Source: Armatimonadota bacterium (GTDB lineage Bacteria > Armatimonadota > UBA5829 > DSUL01). From it: 57,938 nt of DNA. Of the stretch, positions 18,297 through 29,221 are shown one piece after another. Position 1 is the stretch's first letter. Each line of letters starts with the position of its first letter. Position numbers and translations under genes: made by a program. The notes beneath the pieces are model-generated. The model had not been told where the DNA came from and did not search any database. It saw only the letters and a list, made by a program, of their open reading frames with translations. The stretch is from the NCBI GenBank assembly GCA_020846715.1, contig JADLDK010000039.1, positions 1-57,938 on the forward strand. The letters are read 5' to 3'.

Positions 18297-18841
18297 TGGC
18301 GGCCACAGCCAAGCACGTCGTTCGAGTGTACGCCGCCGCTCTTTTTACGGCCGCCCAGCGCGGGGACATCGTTGAGCAGGTTGCCGCAGAGCTGACGCTG
18401 GTTCGCAGCACGGTCCAGCACAGCGAAGAGCTCAGGACAGTCCTGCTGCGAGGCGTGACTCCCGATGCCACCAAGAAGCGCATTCTGAAAAAGCTCTTTG
18501 AGCCTCACGTCAGCGCGCTGACCCTTGATTTTCTGAATCTTCTTGTGGACAAGCGACGGGAAGACGTTGTCGAGTCAATTGACACGGCTTTTCGGAAAAT
18601 CGCCGATGAGCGCAGCAATATTGTGAGGGCTGAGGTAGTTTCGGCCGTTGCGCTCACCGAAGAAGAGCTGCAGGAAATGCGCGCGGCTCTCGGGCGCATG
18701 ACAGGCAAGCAGGTTGAGCTGGAGCCGACGGTGGACCCATCGGTCATCGGTGGTGTAGTAATCCGTGTTGGTGACACGTTGATTGATGGGTCTGTACGCG
18801 CGCAGATTGCGCGGCTGAAGGAGACGATGGCGGCAGCGTAA
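18296..18841 (+). CDS. atpH: ATP synthase F1 subunit delta
   Basis: This 181-residue OSCP/delta subunit links the b stalk to the alpha/beta hexamer. It has VVRVYAAALFTAA at the N-terminus. The conserved C-terminal part includes ALTLDFLNLLVDKRRED near residue 75 and VDPSVIGGVVIRVGDTLIDGSVRAQIARL near residue 142. The start overlaps the atpF stop by one base, so translation is coupled. Confidence 0.95.
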   Translation: MAATAKHVVRVYAAALFTAAQRGDIVEQVAAELTLVRSTVQHSEELRTVLLRGVTPDATKKRILKKLFEPHVSALTLDFLNLLVDKRREDVVESIDTAFRKIADERSNIVRAEVVSAVALTEEELQEMRAALGRMTGKQVELEPTVDPSVIGGVVIRVGDTLIDGSVRAQIARLKETMAAA

Positions 18842-18913
18842 GTTGCTGCGCCCGGCGTCACAGAGTGTGTGGCGCAGGCTTAGTTGATGGAGTTGATGGA
18901 GTAACACGAGAAT

Positions 18914-20443
18914 ATGCCCTCTAGCATTAGGCCCGAGGAAGTCACATCCATTCTCTCGGCGGAGATTGCAAATTACGAGAAAGGCCTGGACGAGGTCGGT
19001 GTCGGCACAATCTTGCAGGTTGGTGACGGCATTGCACGCATCTACGGCCTTTCCGACGCTATGGCCTCGGAGCTCATAGAGTTCCCGGGTGGCGTTATGG
19101 GGATGGTACTCAACCTGGAAGAAGACAACGTCGGTTGCGTTATTCTGGGCTCGGACGTAGAGATTAAAGAGGGCGACCAGGTGCGCCGGACCGGCCGTAT
19201 TATCGACGTTCCTGTCGGCGCCGCTGTGGCTGGCCGGGTGGTGAGCGCCCTGGGTGAGCCGCTGGACGGCAAGGGGCCTATTATTACGGATGAGCGCCGG
19301 CCGGTGGAGACAGTAGCGCCAGGCGTTGTGGACCGCCAGTCGGTCAGAGAGCCTCTGCAGACCGGCCTCAAGGCCGTTGACTCGATGATCCCCATCGGGC
19401 GCGGGCAGCGCGAGCTCATTATCGGTGACCGCCAGACCGGTAAGACAGCTATCGCCATTGACACCATCATCAACCAGAAGGGCACGGGAGTGAAGTGCTT
19501 CTATGTGGCGATTGGTCAGAAGCTCTCGACCGTCGCTAACATAGCCAACATTCTGGAGCGCGCGGGTGCGATGGAGTACACGACAATCGTCTCAGCTACT
19601 GCCAGCGACCCGGCGCCTCTTCAGTTTATCGCCCCGTACGCGGGGGCTTCGATGGCGGAGTACTTCCGCGACCGCGGCGAGCATGCGCTGATTGTGTATG
19701 ACGATCTCTCCAAGCATGCGCAGGCGTACCGGCAGGTCTCTTTGCTTCTGCGCCGTCCGCCTGGCCGCGAGGCCTATCCGGGTGACGTCTTTTATCTGCA
19801 CTCTCGCCTGCTGGAGCGGGCCGCAAAGCTCTCCGAAGCCCGCGGCGGAGGGTCGTTGACAGCGCTACCGGTTATCGAAACGCAGGCTGGTGACGTCTCG
19901 GCTTACATTCCTACTAACGTCATCTCCATCACGGACGGGCAGATTTACCTGGAGAGCGACCTGTTCTACTCCGGTATCCGCCCGGCGATCTCCGTCGGTA
20001 TTTCTGTGTCCCGCGTTGGCTCCAGCGCTCAGGTCCCGGCGATGAAGAAGATCGCAGGCCGCCTGAAGCTGAACCTCGCGCGCTACTGGGAGCTGCAGGC
20101 CTTTGCCCAGTTCGCCAGTGACCTGGACAAAGTGACGCAGCAGGAGCTGGCTCGCGGAAACCGAATTGTTGAAATCCTCAAGCAGCCTCAGTATTCCCCG
20201 ATGTCTGTTCCAAAGCAGATCGCTGTCATTTACGCCGTGACCAATGGATACCTGGACCACATTCCGGTGACGGACTGCCGCCGCTTTGAAACGGAGTTTC
20301 TGCAGCATCTGGAGATGGGCTATCAGGACCTTGAACGCGAGATTGAGCAGACAGGCAAGCTGAGCGAAGAGCTGGAGACGAAGCTCAAGAGCGCAATCGA
20401 AGAGTTTGCCAGGACGTTCAAGGCGTCGGAGGCGGCCGCTTAG
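18914..20443 (+). CDS. atpA: ATP synthase F1 subunit alpha
   Basis: This 509-residue non-catalytic nucleotide-binding subunit has an N-terminal beta-barrel, Walker A GDRQTGKT near residue 170, and QKLSTVA near residue 200. The signature [17 protein letters not shown] lies near residue 355, and a C-terminal helical domain follows. A 72-bp gap from atpH contains two tandem copies of TTGATGGAG. Length is normal. Confidence 0.97.
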   Translation: MPSSIRPEEVTSILSAEIANYEKGLDEVGVGTILQVGDGIARIYGLSDAMASELIEFPGGVMGMVLNLEEDNVGCVILGSDVEIKEGDQVRRTGRIIDVPVGAAVAGRVVSALGEPLDGKGPIITDERRPVETVAPGVVDRQSVREPLQTGLKAVDSMIPIGRGQRELIIGDRQTGKTAIAIDTIINQKGTGVKCFYVAIGQKLSTVANIANILERAGAMEYTTIVSATASDPAPLQFIAPYAGASMAEYFRDRGEHALIVYDDLSKHAQAYRQVSLLLRRPPGREAYPGDVFYLHSRLLERAAKLSEARGGGSLTALPVIETQAGDVSAYIPTNVISITDGQIYLESDLFYSGIRPAISVGISVSRVGSSAQVPAMKKIAGRLKLNLARYWELQAFAQFASDLDKVTQQELARGNRIVEILKQPQYSPMSVPKQIAVIYAVTNGYLDHIPVTDCRRFETEFLQHLEMGYQDLEREIEQTGKLSEELETKLKSAIEEFARTFKASEAAA

Positions 20444-20449
20444 AGCTCT

Positions 20450-21310
20450 ATGGCCAGCGCAAAGGACATTCGGCGTCGCATCAAGACGGTCAAGAACATC
20501 CAGCAGATCACACAGGCGATGAAGCTGGTGGCCTCGGCTCGCCTGCAAAAGGCGCAGTCCCGGGTTCACGCGGCGCGACCGTTTGCGGACAAGATTCAGG
20601 AGATTATCGCGCATCTGTCGGCGTCCGCGACAGAGTTGCACCACCCTTTGATGGAAGTGCGGCCTGAAAAGCGTATTGCGCTGATCGTTATTGGGGCGGA
20701 TCGCGGGCTTGCAGGGAGCTATCACACGAATATAGTCCGCATCACGCAGCGCTTTCTGACCGAGCATCAGCATCAGAATCCCCGTTTGTTTGTACTTGGC
20801 AAGAAGGGCGCGGCCTCCATCAAACGTCTCGGACCGCTGCTGGAAGGCGCGCGAGAGTTGCCGGGTACGGATGTGCAGTTTGTGGACATCCGCCCGCTGT
20901 CTCAAATGGCGCAGAAAATGTACACGCTTGGCGAAGTGGACGCAGTGTATGTCATCTACACGGAGTTTCGCAGCGCCATCTCCCAGCACACGCTCGTTCA
21001 GCGGCTGCTTCCCGTTGAGCCGCCTTCGAATGACGACAACAATGGGTCCGCGACAGAGTACCTGTTTGAGCCGGCGCCCGAAGAGCTGCTGGGGAGTCTG
21101 CTGTCGCGCTATGTAGATACGCAACTGTTCCGGGCTGTGCTGGAATCCGTCACCAGTGAACAGGGCGCGCGCATGACGGCTATGAACAGCGCAACCAATA
21201 ACGCTAACGAGATGATCGACCGTCTTACACTGTCACTCAACCGTGCGCGGCAGGCGGCGATTACCACGGAGATTTCCGAAATTGTTGGGACGGCCGAAGC
21301 GCTGAAATAG
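20450..21310 (+). CDS. atpG: ATP synthase F1 subunit gamma
   Basis: This 286-residue central rotor shaft has an N-terminal ASAKDIRRRIKTVKNIQQITQAMKLVA helix and VIGADRGLAGSYHTNI near residue 80. The C-terminal helix contains ALESVTSEQGARMTAMNSATNNA near 230-250, with this protein reading VLESVTSEQ. It starts 6 bp after atpA. No regulatory Cys insertion of the chloroplast type is seen. Confidence 0.97.
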   Translation: MASAKDIRRRIKTVKNIQQITQAMKLVASARLQKAQSRVHAARPFADKIQEIIAHLSASATELHHPLMEVRPEKRIALIVIGADRGLAGSYHTNIVRITQRFLTEHQHQNPRLFVLGKKGAASIKRLGPLLEGARELPGTDVQFVDIRPLSQMAQKMYTLGEVDAVYVIYTEFRSAISQHTLVQRLLPVEPPSNDDNNGSATEYLFEPAPEELLGSLLSRYVDTQLFRAVLESVTSEQGARMTAMNSATNNANEMIDRLTLSLNRARQAAITTEISEIVGTAEALK

Positions 21311-21364
21311 GCTGGCGCTTTATTTTTCGCTTAAGAAACACGCTGTATTTTCTGGAGAACCTGA

Positions 21365-22777
<1,413 letters not shown>

Positions 22778-22783
22778 ACGGCA

Positions 22784-23203
22784 TTGGCGGCAAGCTTCAA
22801 ACTGGATATCGTAACACCCAACAGGCTCCTGACCAGTGTCAACGATGCTGTCTCGCTGATGGCCCCTGGTTCAGAGGGGTATTTCGGTCTTATGGCCTTT
22901 CACGCACCGCTCATAGCCGAGTTGATGCCCGGTGAGCTAAGAGTTACACACGCAAGCGGCCTGGAAGAGATTATGGCGGTGTCGGGCGGCTTTGCGGAGG
23001 TGTCCAACAACCATGTCACCGTGCTGGCTGATACGGCTGAGCGACCCGATGAGATAGACGTTGAGCGCGCGCGAAGCGCTTACAAGCGCGCGAGTGAGCG
23101 TCTGGCTTCCAGCGCCCCGGGACTGGATGTTGAGCGTGCCCGGCTCGCGATGCTCCGGGCAGCAGCCCGTCTGACTGCAGCCGGGCAGCCTGTACGTGGC
23201 TAG
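22784..23203 (+). CDS. atpC: ATP synthase F1 subunit epsilon
   Basis: The 139 residues comprise an N-terminal beta-sandwich (KLDIVTPNRLLTSVNDAVSLMAPGSEGYFGLMAFHAPL) and a C-terminal two-helix domain (VERARSAYKRASERL) that can inhibit ATP hydrolysis. The start is a TTG at 22784, 6 bp after atpD. It is the last gene of the operon. Confidence 0.95.
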   Translation: MAASFKLDIVTPNRLLTSVNDAVSLMAPGSEGYFGLMAFHAPLIAELMPGELRVTHASGLEEIMAVSGGFAEVSNNHVTVLADTAERPDEIDVERARSAYKRASERLASSAPGLDVERARLAMLRAAARLTAAGQPVRG

Positions 23204-23255
23204 GGCGTGACCCTGACAGTCTGATTTTTCGCGCGGGCCCTGGCAAATGGCTCTG

Positions 23256-23302
23256 TGCCGGCGCACCCTCCATCCGATAATAACGTCAGATTGCCGGCGC
23301 AC
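23256..23302. repeat. Direct repeat pair in the atpC-transglutaminase gap
   Basis: TGCCGGCGCAC occurs at 23256-23266 and again at 23292-23302, 36 bp apart (start to start), in an otherwise empty 200-bp gap. The spacing is close to three and a half helix turns. It could be a paired operator for the transglutaminase gene. Confidence 0.4.
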
Positions 23303-23403
23303 GCAGTATTTCAACAGACCGCGTTCGCCTGCCGGAGATGTCCGCGCCGCTATTTCTTTCCTGGTACACCTGCGGCTATGCTTCTCTCAGGAGGTCACTG
23401 GCT

Positions 23404-24879
23404 TTGTCCATCCGCTTTCGCCGCTTTGTCCTCGCGCTTTCTGTCCTGCTCTTCTCAGGGGCTGTCTCGGTTTCGGCCCGGCCTGCTGAGCTGCCGCGGG
23501 AGATGTGGTTTGGTATGTATCTGGGTGAAACCAAACTCGGGTACACCGTGCTGCGCACGGAGAAAGCCGGGTTTGAAGGCGCGCCCGCGCTCAAGAGTGA
23601 CAGCACCGTGCACACAGAGTCGGTGATGATGGGTGCGAAGATGATTCAGAACATCCGCACTACTGTCTATACTGCGCTGTCTTCTTCTCGGCCGCTGTAC
23701 GAAGAGTTCAGAATGTCCTCCGGCGGCAAGACGACGGAAGTTTTCGCCCGCTTTGAAGATGACGTTGTTGAGGCGCGGATGGTCACAGGAACTGGCGAAA
23801 CGAAAAAGTCCATCCCCATTCCTCCCGGCGTCAAGCTGGTCGGCGACGCCTACAACCCTGTCGAAGGCGAGACCGTGAAACCGGGAGCCTCTTTCACACA
23901 GTATTCCTTCAATCCTCTGACGCTCTCCATCGACAAAATGAATATCAGAGTTGAGCGTATCCAGAAGATGACGCTGGATGGCAAAGAGGTTGATGCGGCC
24001 GTTGTTGTGACAAAGTCTGCAATGGCAGATCTGACAACATATCAGACGCTTGATGGTGCGGAGGTTATCAGAATTGACGCCCCGATGGGCATAGAGATGC
24101 GCCGCGAAACTCAGCAGGAGGCTACATCGAGCGTGTCCAGTGGCTATACACCGCCCAAAGACCTGGCTGTTGCCACCAGCGTGTCTGCGGGGAGACACCT
24201 GGCCTCCGGAGCATTCAGAGAGCTGCGCGTAACGCTCTCAGGGGTTCCACAGCGCAGCTTCGTCATCAGCGATTCTCGACAGCGCGTGGAAAAGATCAAG
24301 AGTGACGACACGCTGACAGTGACATACTTCATTACGGCTGAGGACTACTCAGAGGCGCAATCCGGAACTCTGCCAGTCCCGGCCACAGGTCGTTTCCAGA
24401 AGTATCTGTCCTCGGAGCCCTATGTTGAGGCGGACTCAGACGCCATAAAGAGCCAGTCCAGGCGGATTGCCGGGGAGCGCAGGAACATCTACGATGCAGC
24501 GTGCCGGATACGGCGGTGGATTTACGAAGAGATGACACCGCAGGCGAACATGGGAATCCTGCGCCCGGCGACAGACGTCCTGAAAAACCGTGCCGGAGTG
24601 TGCCGGGACTACGCCATCCTGTTCGCAGCGCTGGCGCGGGCGGCGGGCATTCCCACGCGCATTGTCAACGGCCTCATCCTCAGCCGCGGCCGCTTCTACT
24701 ATCATTCCTGGGATGAGGTGTGGACTGGTAACACGTGGCTTGCGTTTGACAGCACCCTGCCCACGGATCGCGTGGATGCCAGCCACATCAAGCTGACCGA
24801 AGGCGATGCAACGGATATGTTCCGGATGGGCAAAGTCATCGGTCAACTTGATGCGCAGATTCTGGACTACAAGTACTGA
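23404..24879 (+). CDS. Secreted transglutaminase-like cysteine protease/transferase
   Basis: This 491-residue protein has a signal peptide (SIRFRRFVLALSVLLFSGAVSVSA) and a long N-terminal beta-rich region. The transglutaminase-core fold in the last 150 residues contains the triad Cys in GVCRDYA, His in YYHSWDEVW and Asp in AFDSTLP. In bacteria such proteins often process or cross-link cell-envelope polypeptides; the substrate is unknown. The TTG at 23404 is chosen because AGGAGGT stands 8 bp upstream. An ATG at 23338 would put 22 extra residues before the signal peptide. It faces the large glycoside hydrolase gene. Confidence 0.88.
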   Translation: MSIRFRRFVLALSVLLFSGAVSVSARPAELPREMWFGMYLGETKLGYTVLRTEKAGFEGAPALKSDSTVHTESVMMGAKMIQNIRTTVYTALSSSRPLYEEFRMSSGGKTTEVFARFEDDVVEARMVTGTGETKKSIPIPPGVKLVGDAYNPVEGETVKPGASFTQYSFNPLTLSIDKMNIRVERIQKMTLDGKEVDAAVVVTKSAMADLTTYQTLDGAEVIRIDAPMGIEMRRETQQEATSSVSSGYTPPKDLAVATSVSAGRHLASGAFRELRVTLSGVPQRSFVISDSRQRVEKIKSDDTLTVTYFITAEDYSEAQSGTLPVPATGRFQKYLSSEPYVEADSDAIKSQSRRIAGERRNIYDAACRIRRWIYEEMTPQANMGILRPATDVLKNRAGVCRDYAILFAALARAAGIPTRIVNGLILSRGRFYYHSWDEVWTGNTWLAFDSTLPTDRVDASHIKLTEGDATDMFRMGKVIGQLDAQILDYKY

Positions 24880-24913
24880 AACAAGCGCTAAAGGGCTGGG
24901 TGCGCTGGCTGTG

Positions 24914-27900
24914 CTACTCTCCCTGTAGCTGCCAGAGCGCGACGTCGTCAAAGAAGACTACGCCGCTTGAGCCGGAAGGCGACACGAGCTCCAGTCTTAT
25001 CTGTCTGGTCTGCTCGGGAGCAGTGGCCGTTACGGTCAGCTCGCGCCAGTCGAAATCGCCGCTCGGGCCGGCCTGAATCTTTCGGCCAACCTCCTTACCG
25101 GCGGCATCCAGGAACAGCACTCTCAGAGATGGCGCGGCCTGTGCTCCGACAGACCGGACGTACACAGAGGCGTGAGCTTTCTGGCCCGGAAGCGCCGCGG
25201 GCAGTGTGGTCTGCCAGAAACGCTCGGCTTTGCCCGGCTTGATTGTCAGGTTGCGCTGGCCGATGTAGGCGAAGCGCTGTCCCAGGTCCATCGCCACGCC
25301 AGGCATGACGTTGTAAGTCCCCCAACCCGCGTCCTGCCAGACTAGATCGTCACTGTCCTCGGAGCGCGTCCAACCGGTGGGAATCTTCTGCGCCTGATCC
25401 GGGCGGAACTCAAAGCTGGCATTGGGGATCATGTTCTGTCGCGGAGGCGCGGCGTTTGGCAGAACGAGTCGCGGTCTGTCTTTGCCGTTGGGCTGGAAAT
25501 CGCCCTGCACAAGCACAAGGCAGTCCATGAGTTTGGCGTACTGGCGGTCATCGGACATCGTCACAGCCAGCCCTTTGCCGCGTGGCTCAGTCACCTTGAA
25601 GGTGATGTCGTGCCGGCCCTTCGTGAGATGAGCCTGTCCGTAGTGATACCACGCAAAGACCTGGCGGGTGTCCTCAACAGCGTTGTAGAGCGCCACCACT
25701 TCCGCATCCTTAGCAATCAGTTGCTGTGTGACACGCTGCCACTCGCCCCCCGCGCCCTTCGGCGGCCCAATGCGCCAATAGCAGGGTGAGGAATAACCCA
25801 GGTAGTTCTCACGTACCCAGAGCTGATAGTCGCCCTCTTTCGGCACATCAATCCGGTACGTCGCATACCACCCGGTGTCGCTGGGTGGCTTCACGGCTGT
25901 CTCAAGCCCCAGAAAGGCCGCGCCGCTCAGCGTGGGAATCGCCCCGAGACGGCTGTAGTTGAAGTTGGAGTCCTGGCGATCCTCCGCCTCCTGCCAGATG
26001 TAGGGTACGCTCTGGGCCGACACGCTCTCCACACCCTGTGCCAGCAGGTCCATCGCGCCCGCTGAATTGCCCTTTTGCAGTTCCGACTGGCTGCGCTCAA
26101 TAGTCCGTTGCAGCGCGCGCTTCTGTGCGTCGCCAGCGGCTGGAGTTGTCCTCGCCGCCTCCAGAATAGCAGAGCGCGCGGCTTCGGCGGGAACGCTGTC
26201 CTTTTCGGGTAAGCCTCTCAGAACAACGGAGTCGTGAGCGTTGGTAGAGTCCACAATAACGCCGCTTTGCACCCAGCGATTCTGATCTCGAAGCGGCCAC
26301 TCATCCACTTTTATGAGCTTTCTGCCCACAAGGTCGAGCTTGACACTGAACGATCCGTTGCGCTCGACGCCGGTCTTTTCTCCGGACGGAAACTGCGCTT
26401 CAACGCTGCCCGGCTTCGCCAGAAAGCTGAGGGTGCGGGACTCTCTCGCGTCGTTGGTCAGCCCGAGAACCGTGACCGGCGTACCGCCGTCGCTGTAGGT
26501 CAGTCCATAAAGCCCTTCTCCCACATTCAGCAGCCGTACCCCGAGCAGATCCCTGAAGACTCCGTAGTACGGCTCCACGCCGCGCTCGCCGCCTGTCTCC
26601 AGAAACTCCGGCCGATAGCCGTGCTCGGCAAAGACTTCTTTGGAGATTATCTGGAGGTTGCCATCCATCAGATTCCACACCTGTCCGGCTTCATTGCGTC
26701 CAATCACGCGGCTGGTGGCTGTGGGGCGCAGTGGCTGGAATTTGCGCCCGTCTGTGTCTGTTGACCAGGCGTCTTCGTAGTACTTGTCAAGCTCCGGCGC
26801 CGCTCCCGGGTTGCGCCGGAATCCGATAACGGTGAGGCGCAGGTTTTCCTTTATGGCGTTGGACACTTCGTCGCGGAAGCGCTCGGTGGCCGGTGAGTCC
26901 TCCAGATTCACGATCAGCATTGGCGCCTCGGGACGCAGTGAAAAGGAGGGGACGATCCAGATATCGTTAGCCGCGCGCTCCACGGGCTCCCGCCACCACC
27001 AGCCGCCCATGTTGGCATAGTCATCCGCTGGCTCACTGCGCAGGTTCATGGAGTTCGGATTGAACAGTCCTGGATAGCGGAAGTACATCGGCGGTTTGTA
27101 CTCAGCCAGAGCGGGCGCATTGGCCAGAATCCTGTCGTAGGTTGCCAGCCACTCAAGTTGTCGCGGGTCAGAAATCAGCGCATCGGTCCATGGATCGTTG
27201 GAGCCTCTGCCAGGAACCATGTTGTACTGGAAGATTCCCTTCGCCCCGCCTGAGAGCATCGCGTTGTAGTTGGCGTACATATGGTCCAGGCGGCTGGTAT
27301 AGCCGGGCGGCTTGTTGCGTGAAGGGCTGTTGTCCTGATGAGCGCCCTGACCCGTCTCCGTCACCACCAGCCACGTCGTCTTGGTCGCCTGCTCCAGTTC
27401 ACCGTACAGATGCGCCGCCATAAACAGCATCATCGGCTCGCCGTTGCCGTAGGACTCCATTCCCAACCCGTCGTGCCCACCGGGTGTGCCAAGGTCGTTG
27501 ATATGCCAGAAATCCATGTCCGAGAAGCCCTTGTAGATGACTGGCACGTCGTAGAGTTTCTTGAACTGATCTGCGATGTCGCAGGTGTAGTAAAGGAGCG
27601 AGCGTCCCAGAAACTCCTGCGTGTCGTAGTTGAACTGTCCCTTGCGCAGATCCATCGCAAACACCCGGCCGGTCTGCGGGTCCATCATGTACTGCAGGAT
27701 TTTGTTGCCGGGAGCGTCCTTGCGGTCAATGGGAATCAGGCGTGAGGCTGTGTCAAAGCTGTCCACGCCGGCTATCGACGCATTCTGCTCACCTGCGTAC
27801 GCTGTCACCGCGTGCCACGCTTCGTTCAGCTTGTCCACTGTTCCGTAGCGCTTCAGCAGCCAGTCCGCGAACTGCTGGTAGTACACATCGGAGGCTGGGT

Positions 27901-29101
27901 AGAAGTCCCGGTTGACATTCATCTCGTTCCAGAGCGGATCAACCAGGAATCGGAAACCCGGCCCCAGCGCGACTTTGCTGTAGTGTTTGCGAACGACTTC
28001 GACGTAGTTGGGATATTGCTGATCCCAGTAGTACATGCTGAACATATCCGGCGCCTGGCGCTTCAGACCGAAAGTGACGGTGTAGTCGCCGGGTTTGGGC
28101 ACTTTCACATCCGCCGATATGCTCTTGCCGTCCGTAACACTCACTTCGCCCGTCTGGACAATCTGCTGCGTATGTCTGTCGAACACGGCAAAGTACCCGC
28201 TCAGAGTTTTGTCCTGCTGCACTTCAACTCTGCCGCTGGAGGTGATATCTTTGCGTGGCCCGGGCGCGGGGTAGTAGAAGCCCGGGCCTTTCGCTTCCAG
28301 CGCCTGAAATTCAACACCGTACGTGAAACCCAGGTCATCGAGATAGTCGATGGTCTGCTGGAAGAAGCGGTAGTCGTCATCGGAGTAGGTCTTCCAGGGG
28401 TAGGGCTGGTTGACGCCCAGGTGCAGGTAGATGCTGCGCACGCCGTACTTGTGGAGCAGGTCAATCTGCGCTTTGACGACGTTCCAGTCCCGGTCGTAGA
28501 CGAACATCCCGCCGGCAGGCATCCAGGGCTTGCCGTCCCAGATCAAGGCGTGAGCGTCATTTAGAAACCACTCGTGTCCGACGCCGTACTTGTCCACCAT
28601 TCTGCCGCGGGTGATAATCTTCGCCAGTCTGGTAGCCTGTGTGCCGGTGACGGTGATGGGGGCGCGCCCTTCCTGTTTCTCTCTGTACACGCCCACAACC
28701 AGGGAGTAATCACCGGTTGGTATGTTTTTGGGAATACGGATCAGGACATCTTTGAGCTTCGCGCCAGACGCCTTCCACGACTTTGTCGCTGGTGCTGGAT
28801 TGAGGACCTGCGCAGCGCGGACCGCGCCAGCGTGCACCAGATAAATGTACAGATCCCGGTCGTCCGAAAAGGCAGAGGCGGTCGAGACACTGATCTGCGC
28901 TTTGACGGTCTCTCCCAGCTTCGCCGATCCGGGTGCCTGGACTGTGATGGAGGAGACCACTGGAGCGGTCTGAGGATAGACAGCTTTTTCGTAGTCGGCA
29001 TGGGCGCGCGCAAGGGCGGTTCCCAGGCAGAGCAAAAGGCAGGCGGCGACTCTTCTAATCAAGGTTCGGGTCCAACTTTCGACGCACCGGTGGGCACGCA
29101 A
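24914..29101 (-). CDS. Very large secreted glycoside hydrolase (GH-A clan, beta-galactosidase-like)
   Basis: This 1395-residue protein has a hydrophobic signal segment (about 15-33) and an N-terminal beta-sandwich (about 45-160). A TIM-barrel-like region (about 165-700) resembles GH42-type beta-galactosidases. LWNEMN (Asn392-Glu393) is a good clan GH-A acid/base, and VVTETG (Glu582) a good nucleophile. Later regions contain a glutamine-amidotransferase-like/Greek-key part, a sugar-binding-like beta-sandwich, and a C-terminal CBM4/9-like domain (NMIPNASFEF ... VVFFDDVALW, about 1230-1395). It probably acts on extracellular polysaccharide. The start is uncertain: the TTG at 29101 is the longest, and a TTG at 29062 would give a cleaner signal peptide. 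The substrate is unknown. Confidence 0.85.
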   Translation of the reverse strand: MRAHRCVESWTRTLIRRVAACLLLCLGTALARAHADYEKAVYPQTAPVVSSITVQAPGSAKLGETVKAQISVSTASAFSDDRDLYIYLVHAGAVRAAQVLNPAPATKSWKASGAKLKDVLIRIPKNIPTGDYSLVVGVYREKQEGRAPITVTGTQATRLAKIITRGRMVDKYGVGHEWFLNDAHALIWDGKPWMPAGGMFVYDRDWNVVKAQIDLLHKYGVRSIYLHLGVNQPYPWKTYSDDDYRFFQQTIDYLDDLGFTYGVEFQALEAKGPGFYYPAPGPRKDITSSGRVEVQQDKTLSGYFAVFDRHTQQIVQTGEVSVTDGKSISADVKVPKPGDYTVTFGLKRQAPDMFSMYYWDQQYPNYVEVVRKHYSKVALGPGFRFLVDPLWNEMNVNRDFYPASDVYYQQFADWLLKRYGTVDKLNEAWHAVTAYAGEQNASIAGVDSFDTASRLIPIDRKDAPGNKILQYMMDPQTGRVFAMDLRKGQFNYDTQEFLGRSLLYYTCDIADQFKKLYDVPVIYKGFSDMDFWHINDLGTPGGHDGLGMESYGNGEPMMLFMAAHLYGELEQATKTTWLVVTETGQGAHQDNSPSRNKPPGYTSRLDHMYANYNAMLSGGAKGIFQYNMVPGRGSNDPWTDALISDPRQLEWLATYDRILANAPALAEYKPPMYFRYPGLFNPNSMNLRSEPADDYANMGGWWWREPVERAANDIWIVPSFSLRPEAPMLIVNLEDSPATERFRDEVSNAIKENLRLTVIGFRRNPGAAPELDKYYEDAWSTDTDGRKFQPLRPTATSRVIGRNEAGQVWNLMDGNLQIISKEVFAEHGYRPEFLETGGERGVEPYYGVFRDLLGVRLLNVGEGLYGLTYSDGGTPVTVLGLTNDARESRTLSFLAKPGSVEAQFPSGEKTGVERNGSFSVKLDLVGRKLIKVDEWPLRDQNRWVQSGVIVDSTNAHDSVVLRGLPEKDSVPAEAARSAILEAARTTPAAGDAQKRALQRTIERSQSELQKGNSAGAMDLLAQGVESVSAQSVPYIWQEAEDRQDSNFNYSRLGAIPTLSGAAFLGLETAVKPPSDTGWYATYRIDVPKEGDYQLWVRENYLGYSSPCYWRIGPPKGAGGEWQRVTQQLIAKDAEVVALYNAVEDTRQVFAWYHYGQAHLTKGRHDITFKVTEPRGKGLAVTMSDDRQYAKLMDCLVLVQGDFQPNGKDRPRLVLPNAAPPRQNMIPNASFEFRPDQAQKIPTGWTRSEDSDDLVWQDAGWGTYNVMPGVAMDLGQRFAYIGQRNLTIKPGKAERFWQTTLPAALPGQKAHASVYVRSVGAQAAPSLRVLFLDAAGKEVGRKIQAGPSGDFDWRELTVTATAPEQTRQIRLELVSPSGSSGVVFFDDVALWQLQGE

Positions 29102-29121
29102 TTGTAATCTTATCGCGACGG

Positions 29122-29127
29122 ATTATA
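29122..29127 (-). promoter_or_regulatory. -10 element for the large glycoside hydrolase gene
   Basis: A minus-strand TATAAT at 29122-29127 would start transcription near 29115. That leaves a leader of only about 14 nt if the start is 29101, or 53 nt if it is 29062. The -35 is weak. Confidence 0.45.
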
Positions 29128-29221
29128 TGCGAAAGTTTGACGTAAAGAAAGTCCCTCCTGTTGCGCCCCCACTATCTCCCAACTGCCGCGACAGCCTGCC
29201 CAGAAAGCGCAGACTACGAAC

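Noticed and set aside
19865..21124. 419-codon minus-strand frame
   Set aside because: It lies antisense to atpA and atpG, whose products are beyond doubt; the protein is rich in Arg/Leu/His with no domain, as expected from the opposite strand of GC-biased genes.
27812..28564. 250-codon plus-strand frame
   Set aside because: It is antisense to the large glycoside hydrolase and has no recognisable features.
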